From assembly GCF_027244095.1 (NCBI RefSeq), contig NC_069665.1:3722501-3786500 (forward strand): DNA of 64,000 nucleotides. The letters are read 5' to 3'. Position 1 is the first letter of the stretch. The number at the start of each line of letters is the position of its first letter. The notes under the pieces were generated by a model. It worked only from the letters and a program-made list of their open reading frames with translations. It did not search any database and was not told the origin of the DNA. Below are positions 42,999-53,300 of this stretch, piece after piece. A program made the translations under genes and the position numbers. The DNA is from Hemicordylus capensis. Taxonomy: Eukaryota > Chordata > Lepidosauria > Squamata > Cordylidae.

Positions 42999-43004
42999 AA
43001 TAAA
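42999..43004 (+). terminator. TMEM170A: polyadenylation signal AATAAA, probably TMEM170A
   Basis: AATAAA followed by a GT-rich downstream element (GGGGTGTTGTGTCTTTTTC) about 25 bases later. This is the best-formed plus-strand signal between TMEM170A and the convergent SDR gene. Confidence 0.55.
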
Positions 43005-43087
43005 ATCCCTGCTGATCCTTGTGAATAGGGGTGTTGTGTCTTTTTCTGTGCAGAATGTCAGCCAGCGTGACTGAAGCTGGAGAATGG

Positions 43088-43375
43088 CAACTGAATCATG
43101 ACTTGTCCCCTTTGCTAAGCAGGGTCTGCCCTGGTTGCATTTGAATGGGAGACTCGAAGTGTGAGCACTGTAAGCTGTTCCCCCTCAGGGGATGGAGCTG
43201 CTCTGGGAAGAGGCATCTATGTTCCAAGTTCCCTCCCTGGCAGCATCTCCAAGATAGGACTGAGAGACATTCCTTTCTGCAACCTTGGAGAAGCCACTGC
43301 CAGTCTGTGAAGACAATCCTGAGCTAGATAGACCAAAGGTCTGACTCGGTAGATGGCAGCTTCCTATGCTCCTAA
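43088..43375 (+). repeat. 5S/tRNA-Ala composite SINE
   Basis: TGCTAAGCAGGGTCTGCCC, AATGGGAGACTCG, then tail GAGCTAGATAGACCAAAGG ...CTTCCTATGCTCC. Confidence 0.82.
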
Positions 43376-43479
43376 GTTTTTTCAAAGCGCTCCCAGGAGA
43401 GTTCTGGTCCTTAACACTGATGTAGACCGCTCACCCCAGACTCTCCGCAGCCCTGCCCACCTCAGGCTGCTCCCATCTT

Positions 43480-43705
43480 CTTGGAACAAGGTTTTGAGGA
43501 CCGGGGAGACCCGAGTTCAAATCCTCATTTAGCCATGAAACTAGCTGGGTGACTCTGGGCCAGTCACTTCTCTCTCAGCCTAACCTACTTCACAGGGTTG
43601 TTGTGAGGAGAAACCTAAGTATGTAGTACACCGCTCTGGGCTCCTTGGAGGAAGAGTGGGATATAAATGTTAAAAAAAAAATAATAAATAATAATAATAA
43701 TTCTG
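43480..43705 (+). repeat. Sauria-type tRNA SINE with (ATA)n tail
   Basis: GAGACCCGAGTTCAAATCCT, GGGTGACTCTGGGCCAGTCA, GGGCTCCTTGGAGGAAGAG, then an A/T-rich end. Confidence 0.8.
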
Positions 43706-44111
43706 TTCTGTGCCAGGTGCCTAGTTTCGGTCCTCTGAACAAAGAGGATCTTCCCACACCTGCCTTGGCCACAGCCCTGCTGGTTCTAGATTTCCCTCTA
43801 GCAGGAGCTTTTCCTATGCCTCATTCCGTTCATTCGACCCCTAATGGCTACATCTCTGCTTGTGTATCCCTGGCACTTCTGGACTTCTCAATATTTCCCT
43901 GCCTCTATATTTGTGCTCTTTTTTCCTACCTGCCCCCTCGAAAACATACTGGACTTTCTTGCCCTTGTTTGTATTTTTGTATCTGTGTGGGGGTTTCTGC
44001 TTTATTTTTTTGGCTGTGCCAATGCCAAATGCAAGATAACTCATAGAATTTTATTTAAGGAATAAATGACATTTTAACTAAAAACAAAAAGTTTTTTTCC
44101 AAAGCACTGAC

Positions 44112-44117
44112 TTTATT
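44112..44117 (-). terminator. polyadenylation signal AATAAA for the SDR gene
   Basis: TTTATT on the plus strand, 158 bases past the SDR stop, giving a short 3' UTR. Its cleavage site would be about 1.1 kb from the TMEM170A polyA site, so the two genes are tail-to-tail without overlap. Confidence 0.6.
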
Positions 44118-44274
44118 AGAAAGCCAACCCAAAACAATTTAGTCATCAATCAGTTTTACATTTCTTAGGCTGACTGCAAAAAATAATAATTTTATAAAAA
44201 AATTTAAAGTAGATCTATGTTTCATTCTCAGGCTAGCCGGGCCTGCTTCCGCTGCTGGGCCTCTTTGGGGCTGT

Positions 44275-44388
44275 TCACCAGGGCACCGGTTCCCCCCGCC
44301 AATCCACCACGCGGCCATTTTGCTCTTCGGAGAGGCCAGAAAGTACGCTGAGGATTCCACGCACACTCTCCTCCACGGTCAGCTCCGC
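44275..44388 (-). CDS. SDR gene coding exon 6 and stop
   Basis: Acceptor ATGCAG. Encodes [20 protein letters not shown], then [17 protein letters not shown] and TGA. The VEESVxGIL...G.F/VxDWxG pattern is the usual C terminus of this SDR subgroup. Confidence 0.92.
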   Translation of the reverse strand, partial: AELTVEESVRGILSVLSGLSEEQNGRVVDWRGEPVPW

Positions 44389-47300
44389 CTGCATTATTCA
44401 AAGCCATTTTTAGAAATTAGTCCTGCCACAAGGACAGGAAACCGGGCACTGTAGCAACGCATCCCCTGCCAAATACCCTGAGCAGCACTGCGGTGTAGAA
44501 GCACAGGTCCAAGAGGTTCGGAGGCCCCACGCTAAGAGCGATTTCAGGATCCTAAGAACCAGCCTTCCGCAGGGCACAGTAATCAGGCCATGTCCCTACG
44601 CCACTTGAGATTCGTCCCTACCTTGAAACAGTCGGTATCACCCAGTGGACAGAAATGGGAGTCTATCTGTGTGTCAGTGGCATTAAAATATCACACATGG
44701 TTTGCAGCTACAGATAGGATTTGCCATTTATCAGAGAAAGGCAGAAGCTCCATTCATACCCAAGTGTAGAGGCCCTGGAGATACCAGCAACTTTGAGGAC
44801 TATGAGGAGGAAAGGTATGCAAGTGTCTCTAGCAGAGAAATGTGCAAAAGACGTTGCCGGGTTTTAGTACTTGCTTTTTCAATATGTTTTGCTGCAGCCT
44901 GGTGGGGTTCTCATTTGAATTTTAATTGGGTTTAGTTGTTTTTATTCTACATTGCTTTATTATGTGAAATGTTCTATTACTTTTACTGTTGCGAGCTGCC
45001 CTGAGCAGTATTGTACGACAACATTTGGAGAAGCCCTGCCTTAGGAAACATTACCTTGTTGGTCCCCAAGTCCGTTTTCACCCAGCCTGGATGGATTGCA
45101 GCACACAGAATGCCATAACAGTTGTACTCCAATGCCTGGCACCGCGTGAGCATATTCAGGGCCGCCTGGAAAAAAAGGCCAGAGAATCATCATGAAATGG
45201 CAGAACGGAAGTGGGCGCACAGGCTTCACAAAACTCCTCTGATACGAATACGGCGGATATTTATATACTGATTTGCAACAAAAGTTCCCAAAGTGGTTTA
45301 TATAGGTATCAGTCAATAAATAAAATGGTTCCCTGTCCCCAAAGGGCTCACAATCTAAAAAGAGACAGAAGAGAGACACCAGCAACTGCCACTGGAGGGA
45401 TGTTGTGCAGGGGATGGATAGGGCCAGATACTCTCCCGCTGCTCAGTAAAGAAAACCACTTTTAAAAGGTGCCTCTTTGCTCAGTGAGCAGGGGAATTGC
45501 ATTGCAGCTGAAGCATTTGAGGAGACATCCTGAAATAACTGCTAGTATTTCCTTGGCCTGTGTTGTGATGTCAGGGCAACAACCAATCTGTGTTATGCTC
45601 AGGTCAACCTGTGTTATGCTCAGGCTTGTAGCCAAGGGTTCTGTGGGAGTACAGCAGCTTAAGGTAGGGGTTCCCAACATTGGATCCCCATGCGTTTTGC
45701 ATATGGATCACAAATCCCATCATCCCCCACTACAACGGGGATGATGGGTGTTGTAGTCCAACAGCATCTGGGGAGCTGCGTTTGAGAACTCCAGGTTTTG
45801 CTTTGGGGCCCTTGCAAGTCAAACATTAAAAGCTTAACAATGCCATCTAACATGGCTAACATAGTGCATTTGGAACAGCATTATAAAGTTGTACTGAAGT
45901 GTCTAGGTGCTTATCATAGGAACCTCCTAGGGATGCAGGAAGCTGCCTTATCCTGAGTCAGACCATTGGTTCATCTAGTTGAGTATTGTCTACACTGACT
46001 GGCAGTGGCTTCTTCAAGGTTACAGGCAGGAGTCTCTCCCAGCCCTATCTGGAGATGCTGCCAGGGACTGAATCTTGGACCTTCTGCATGCAAAGCAGAT
46101 GCTCTTCCACTAAGCTATGGTCCATCCCCTAAGAGGAATATCAATCAGCAGACAGTGCTCATATGTAGTCACCCATCCAAATGCAAACCAAGATGGACCT
46201 TCTTAGCAAAGTACAATTCATGTTCACTACCACAAGACTAGCTCACTATAGGGACATACATAGGAAGATGCCTTATACTGAGTCAGACCCTTGGTCCATC
46301 TAGCTCAGTATTGTCTACACAGACTGGCAGCAGCTTCTCCAAGGCAGGAGTCGTAGCCCTGTCTTGGAGATGCCAGAGAGGGAACTTGGAACCTTCTGCA
46401 TGCAAGCTTGCAGGTGCTCTTCCCAGAGCGGCCCCATCCACTAAGGGGAATATCTCCCTGAAGCGGATTAAAGCTTTTGTCTCAGAACAAGCCTATGTGA
46501 GGGAAAGTAATGCTGAACCATCCCTGCTGAGCTGCCTGGCTAGGCTTCTCCTTAAACTATTCTATATTCCTGGTAGGTTTTAAATGCTGCTGCCGCCACC
46601 ACTACCACCCCCTTATCGACAGAGCTTGAGCCTCTCTGGGCTTGGGATGGAATCCCAGGGAAAACTCTCTTTATTTTGCTGTTGGATAAGTACAAAAATC
46701 TTCCATGTGCAAGACTACACATGGTGGGAAAACTGATTATTTGTTATTTATTTGTTGTATTGTTTTATGTCTGTTTTTATATGTTTTTATACTCTTAGCA
46801 TGTTGTTTTTATTGTGTTTTTATTGTATGTTTTAAACTTTTGTAAACCTCCTTGGGGCTATATTTTAACGAAAGGCGGTATAGAAATGCAAAAATAAATA
46901 AAATAAAATAAAAATAAAATAATTGCTGGATTTTTTGGACTTGTTTGCACCAGATAAATTCCCCTTTGGGGGGCCCTTTTTCTGAATTTAAAACCAACTC
47001 AGAGAGGCATGTAAAAATAAAAGAACTAAAAAAACCCCCAGTTTCATTCAGTTATACAGAATTCTTCCATCTGAGGCTTTTAGGCTTTAAATACACTCAG
47101 AAATACTTAGTAGGTTACAAAAATAGGTTGTCTTAGGCACGCTTAAATGTTTATAGAGTCTTTTGCAATGCCCTAGGTATGGTGGGCATAGGCTAGTGTT
47201 TCTTATTTCAATTATGTTGCAGGTAAACTATAATAGGATAGCATCCAGAATATACAGAGCACACACACCAAAGAAATTTAACTTTTAACGCAAAGTCTGA

Positions 47301-50300
47301 CTACACAAACCTTCCCCTAAATTAGGAGAAGCTTAGCCAGGCAGCTCAGCAGGGATGATTCAGCATTTCTTTCCCTCACTTGCTCGCTTGCTCTGAGACA
47401 AAGGCTTGAATCCGCTACACTCCCAGTGCTCATGCATGCAATTTCCCATTCCAATGCAAAGCAGGGTGAAGCCTGCTTAGCAAAGGGGACAACTCATGCC
47501 TATTACCATAAGACCAGCTCTCCATCACCCTCACATGTTTGCACTGATGGCCAGAAGGCCAGGGAGTGGAAGCAGAAGCCCACTTTGCTAAGTTACCTTG
47601 CTGCAGCGGTAAGCGATGACTGGGAACATGTTCATGCTGGGAGGGTTGCCGATGGAGCCACCAATTGAGGTGATGTTGATCACAGCCGCCCTGCTGCAGC
47701 TCAGTCCCTTCCTGCTGCTCTTCTCTGCAGCTGCCCTCAGAAGGGGGAGACATGCCTGCAGGGAAATCCACACACACACACACAGTTATTTTCTTCTTTC
47801 TGTAGTCCATGAGCCCGCTGGGAGGGTATCAGGGCTGGGGACAGTCGGATGCTCATTGTGATTTTGACAAGATGCACACCACCCCTAGAGATGGGAAAGA
47901 GGTGGTTGTGTTGAGAGACGTTCAGCTATCAGGGGGTTCTCGTGCGTGTATTGTCCTGCCCATTGGACCAGCAGCGGCCACATTTGCAATCATGTTTTAA
48001 AAGCTTTAAAGAGTTTTAAAAACACAAAAACCACTATGAAATGTCAGAGGAAGGGACCTGAAAATCGGCAGGAATGTCCTCCAGAGATTTTGCCACGGAG
48101 AGAGGACGGCCATATGTTCAGCATTGTTACTCTAACCCAAGGATTCCCAAACAGATGTTGACGAACTACAACTCCCATCACCCCCAGTCACAACATATTG
48201 TGGTTGGGGGTGATGGGAGTTGTAATTCCGCCACATCTGGAGTAACGCAGGGCTGGGGATCCCTGCCCTAACGCTTTCCTCTGTGCAGAAAGGACGGCCA
48301 TTGTTTTGCACTCCGTGGTTCAGCTGAGCTAGCATCACTCCCTTGGCTAGGGGGGTGCAGGTCATGTCCCCATCATAAAAGCTGGGAGGGAAGCAGGCTC
48401 ACAGCACAGCTGAGGGAGGGGCCAGCTGGGGAGCCTCTTTCTTGTTTGAAAAGAGGCACTTGCCTTGTCCCGCTGCTCAGATCCTTCCCTGGAAGACCAG
48501 ACTCTAGGCTGATGATCCACAGGACCAGGGTTGGAGGAGTGCCCAGCCAGAGGAGGCGAGAGCCCGATCTGTGGCCATATGAACCCAAACATCAGGGTAA
48601 GAGGATGGGAGGCCGCTGGGGAGGACCGTCTTTCATCCCCCCTTGGTAACATCCTGGGGACAGAATGAGGGTAGGGTCAGGGGCGGGGCTATAAGAGGGC
48701 AGAGGCGGGGTTCAAAGAACCTGAGCCGCACACGACCACCAATCGGGGCTGTGCATATGGCTCTCCTACCCCGGTTTAGGGTCATGCGAACAAGCCTATT
48801 GTGCCCAGCAAGGCCCAGGGGAAAGCCAAGTCCTCCACCTTGGCCAGCAGCATCGGCCCAATCACGTTGATGTGGTAGATGCTCATCATGTCCTCCTCCG
48901 TCACCGACGCCAGGGTGCTTGGTGGCATGACGCCGGCATTGTTGATCAGCAGATTCAGGCCGCCCCCAGCCAGGCGGGCCGTGACTTCCTTTGCAAGGGC
49001 CTGGATGCTTGCTTCGTCTGTGGATTCTGCGGGAAGAGCACATGGGATGTCAAGGTCTATTATGAAATACTGCGGTCTCCTTTTATTCTAAGTGATGTAT
49101 TCTTAGTCGTTCTGGTGGGTCCACTTTCAGTACCTTGATCTATGTCCAGGAGGACTTTTCTTTAGTTTATTTGGTTTTATTGTTTGTAGTAGAAGTTTGA
49201 CTGTTTTATCTTCTACATTTGTTTTAACCTTATGCTGGTCGCTGACCGAAATAAAGAGATTTTATTTGATTATTGGCACAAGATTTGGCATGCCATGGCT
49301 AGCTTTGCATCCGTCCACCTCTTCCACTTGGTTCTGACCCTCTAGTCTGCAAACTCAGCTCAAATTCAGCTTGCCCAGTGCCCTGTTCAGGCATTATGCT
49401 GCACACGCTACAGGTATATGTACAGGGATACCTCTTACGTGCATGTACACCCCTGCTAAATGGGCAAAAAGACACCTTTTTAATGTCATGATTCTCTTTA
49501 TTTAGCAGGGGGAGAGCAACTGGCCCTATCCATCCCCAGCACAGCATTCCTCCAGTGGCTGTTGCTGGTGTCTGTCTTACGTTTCTACATTGTGAGCCCT
49601 TTGGTGACAGAGAGTCATCTTATTTATTATTTCTCTCCATAAAACTGCTTTGGAAATTTTTGTTGAAAAGCGGTATATAAATATTTTGTTGCTGTTGTTG
49701 TTGTACAGACTGGAAGTGTTCGACGGTACCAGTGTTGAATACAGTGTGTGAATAACTGCATGTGTACACAGATTGTATGTGCAGTGATTGTAATAGGGCT
49801 CAGTTATAGCTGCATATTGGTTGCATCCATCAATTGCTAACCTTGATTAGGATCATAGGAAGCTGCCTTTTACTGAGTCAGACCCTTGGCCCATCTAGCT
49901 CAGTATTGTCTAGACAGACTGGCAGCGGCTTCTCCAAGGTTGCAGGCAGGCATCTCTCTCAGCCCTATCTTGGAGATGCTGCCAGGGAGGGAACTTGGAA
50001 CCTTCTGCATGCAAAACAGATGCTCTAGGGAATGTACTAAAATTAATGACAAGGAATGCCCTCTGAAAAAGCCTGGTTCCTTGTCTACATAGACTGGCAG
50101 CAGCTTTTCCAAGGTTGCAGGCAGGAGTCTCTCAGCCCTGACATGCCAGGGAGGGAACCTGGAACCCAGAACAGCCCCCTCCCCTAAAGGGACTATCTGA
50201 TAGTGCTCACATGTAGTCTACCATTAAAGTGCAAACCAGGGTGGACCCTGCTTAGCAAAGGGGACAATCCGTGCTGGCTGCCACAAGGCCAGCTCTCCTC

Positions 50301-53300
50301 TTCCTCCTCTGTGTTCTTTTCCTGCCCCACCCAAGTCTAACAAATGTAAGCCCATAGGAGCAGGGACCTATATTTCGAACGTGTTACTTTGTAAACATGC
50401 CGTGATACTGATGGAATCACTGCAACAAGAAGAAGGGTAGAAAAGATGTGGGCGTATGCACGGAGGGTGAAATTGACAGCTTAAGTGAGAAGACCGAAAT
50501 GGAATCGCTTTATGACTAATTGGGAGCTGTTGAGTAATGTTTGCAGAATCAAGGCTTTATTGACAGACCTGAGATCTTCTCTTATGTTGCAAATTGCCAG
50601 AGTCATGTTGGTTCTACTGTGTGGTTGATATAAACAGAATTAACAGTTGTAAATGAAATATGCAACAGCCCTCTCAGCTGCCAGCTAGGACACGGTTTGA
50701 AGGCACCCGGCTGAAGTGCCCAGGGACAGGACTCAGCCATTCTGCACAGAGCCCTGTGATGTGAGAAAGGCAGGATACAAATGTCAGGAGAACCTCTCCC
50801 CCCCACCCCACTCTCTCTTGCAAAACGAATGGTGAACTGTGCAGCCGTTTGCGGGAGCATGTCCTGGAGGAGGTGGCACACCCAAAGATATAGCTCCTAG
50901 ATCCTTATTGGCTTCTCCCAGTGTTGGCTTAAGGCTCCTGTGCCGGGTGCTGGGAGAAGAGCTGGTCTTGTAGTGAGCGTGAATTGTCCCCTGTTGCTAA
51001 GCAGGATATGCTTTGGTTTGCATTTGGATGGGAGACTACATGTGAGCCCTGTTAGATATTTCTCTTCGGGGATGGGGCTGTAAGCTCAGTGGTACAGCAT
51101 CTGCTTTTCATACAAAAGGTCCCAGGTTCAATCCTTGGCAATCCTGTCTTCCAGATGCCACCCCCCCCCTTTTTGTGCACCCTTCTCTCCCACCCCTTTA
51201 AAAAACCAGGGACAGAAGGGCATCTTCCCAGTTTGGAGGTGTTCCAATAATCTTCTTCCTGAGGCGACCGCCTCACCTTGCCTCATGGCCGAGCTGCCCT
51301 GGAACCTCCTAGTTTTCTAAAAGCAACCACCAGTAGGTTGAGGAAGCCTGCTGGGGGTGCCACGCGAAAAAAAAGTCAGTTGGAGCCTGGAGTTATGTTA
51401 TTTTATTATTTTTATTTATTTTATTATTATCTACATTTTATATCCCGCTTTTCCTCCAAGCAGGGGCGTAGCAAGGTTGGAGGGGGCCCAGAGACAAGAT
51501 TTTAAAATGGGCCCCCCGCTGATATACACACACAAACACACTTCACAATATATAGTGCACCCACACTCACATCCCCATTATGAATACGGTGAATACTTAG
51601 TTCACATTGAATTGAGTTTCTTTTACTCTCTGCTCCTGCCGATCTCCAAGAGACGCAACATAGTTCATAGGGGGTGCAACATGGGCAGGTGGGGAATCAT
51701 GTGATGTGCCTCTGGGGGGGCCCTCAAGGCAGTGGGGCCCCAAGACGACTGCCTCCCCTTGCCTAATGGTAGTTACGCCCCTGCCTCCAAGGAGCCCAGA
51801 GCGGTGTATTACACACTTTAGTTTCTCTTTCACAACAACCCTGTGAAGTAGGTTAGGCTGAGAAAGAAGTGACTGGCCCAGAGTCACCCAGCTAGTTTTA
51901 TGGCTGAATGGGGATTTGAACTCGGGTCTCCCCAGTCCTAGTCCAGCACTCTAACCACTACACCACGCTGGCTCATGTTGCCACTGCTGCTGCATTAACA
52001 CAGCCAGAGTTATGCCCTGTAGCTAGCCCCATATAATCTGTGATAAACCTTGATTACAAAAGACATCATGATTCTCTAGTATGCTCTTCCCAAAGGATAC
52101 TTGGGGCCACTTTAGATGTCATTCGCTGATTCTAGTTGCCTCCCCAAAGCCAAAGGGATGATCCCATGCACGCACATTGGGCCAGCGTGGTTAGAGTGCC
52201 AGACTAGGACCGGGGAGACCCGAGTTCAAATCCCCATTCAGCCTCATGAGACTTGCTGGGTGACTCTGGGCAAGTCACTTCTCTCTCAGCCTAACCTACT
52301 TCACAGGGTTGTTGTGAGGAGAAACTTAAGTATGCAGTACACCACTCAGGGTTCCTTGGAGGAAGAGCGGGATATAAAATGTAAATGATAATAAGTAAAT
52401 AACAATAATGTTGTTCCTCATTGCAGGAGTGACTTGCCTGGGCCTTGACTCAGCCCCCATGATCAGGGGGTGGCCCAAGGCATTGTGGCACCTGATATGA
52501 GGCACCCAATGCGGCCTTGCCCCACGATCCTGGTGGGGGTCAGCCGCCCCCTTGCAGAAGCTGACCCTTGAAAGCTTTGAACTTGCACAGGAGGCAGGGA
52601 GGAGGGAAGGTTCCCACCGGCCTCCTCTCCTCTCCTTGTGCTCCTTGCAAGCTTTACAGAGTGGGAGGAGAGGAGCTCCCAGCAAAGCCTGCATGGATCA
52701 GGTCAGTCCCCCAAAGCGGCTCTGAGCGTGGCTGTAGGGGACCCCCAGCTGCCCTGGTGGCGCCCCAGTAATCCTCCGCCTGAGGCAACTGCCCCACCTT
52801 GCTGCACAAAGGGTCTTCTGCCAGTACTAGCAATCGCCCTGAATGGCCCACCTCTGCAGGTGGCCGCAGGAAGAACCTGCTTTTCACAAGAACAAAGCTA
52901 AGAGGGGTGAGCATACTGCACAGGCGTGTTATGACAGCAGCCCTTATTCAAGGCACGTTAATCTGCCCTGCCCTGAATGGAGCCCGAGGGCATGTCGGTT
53001 TTTGCAGAGCAGACTGGGAGACAAAAGCCGAGCACTGCCCTGGCGGGCATGTTGACACAGCTCTTTCCCATCAGGAGGGTTCGGTGTCAGGTGTGTGCCT
53101 GGTTCAAGGTCTGAGGCGGAAGGGAGAAACAAAGAGCCATCAAGCAGACATACCAAACTGCAGGATCACCAGGCTGGGATGATTGGAAGCCAGAGTTTTC
53201 AGTGCCTGGAATTAGAAAAAAAGGGGATGAGGGCAAACCAGGACAGCCTGCAAATCCTCCGGGGGGGGGGGGGGACGGACACTTAATGTATTTGTATAAG

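Larger units (their letters stand above)
38798..43025 (+). other. TMEM170A: probable long TMEM170A 3' UTR
   Basis: No other gene is recognisable before a canonical AATAAA at 42999-43004. The first 1.2 kb (38798-40050) is mostly unique sequence. Then come fold-back MITEs, a LINE tail, CR1 pieces and a short unique stretch with the polyA signal. ATTAAA variants near 41163 and 42645 could give shorter forms. The extent is inferred. Confidence 0.45.
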
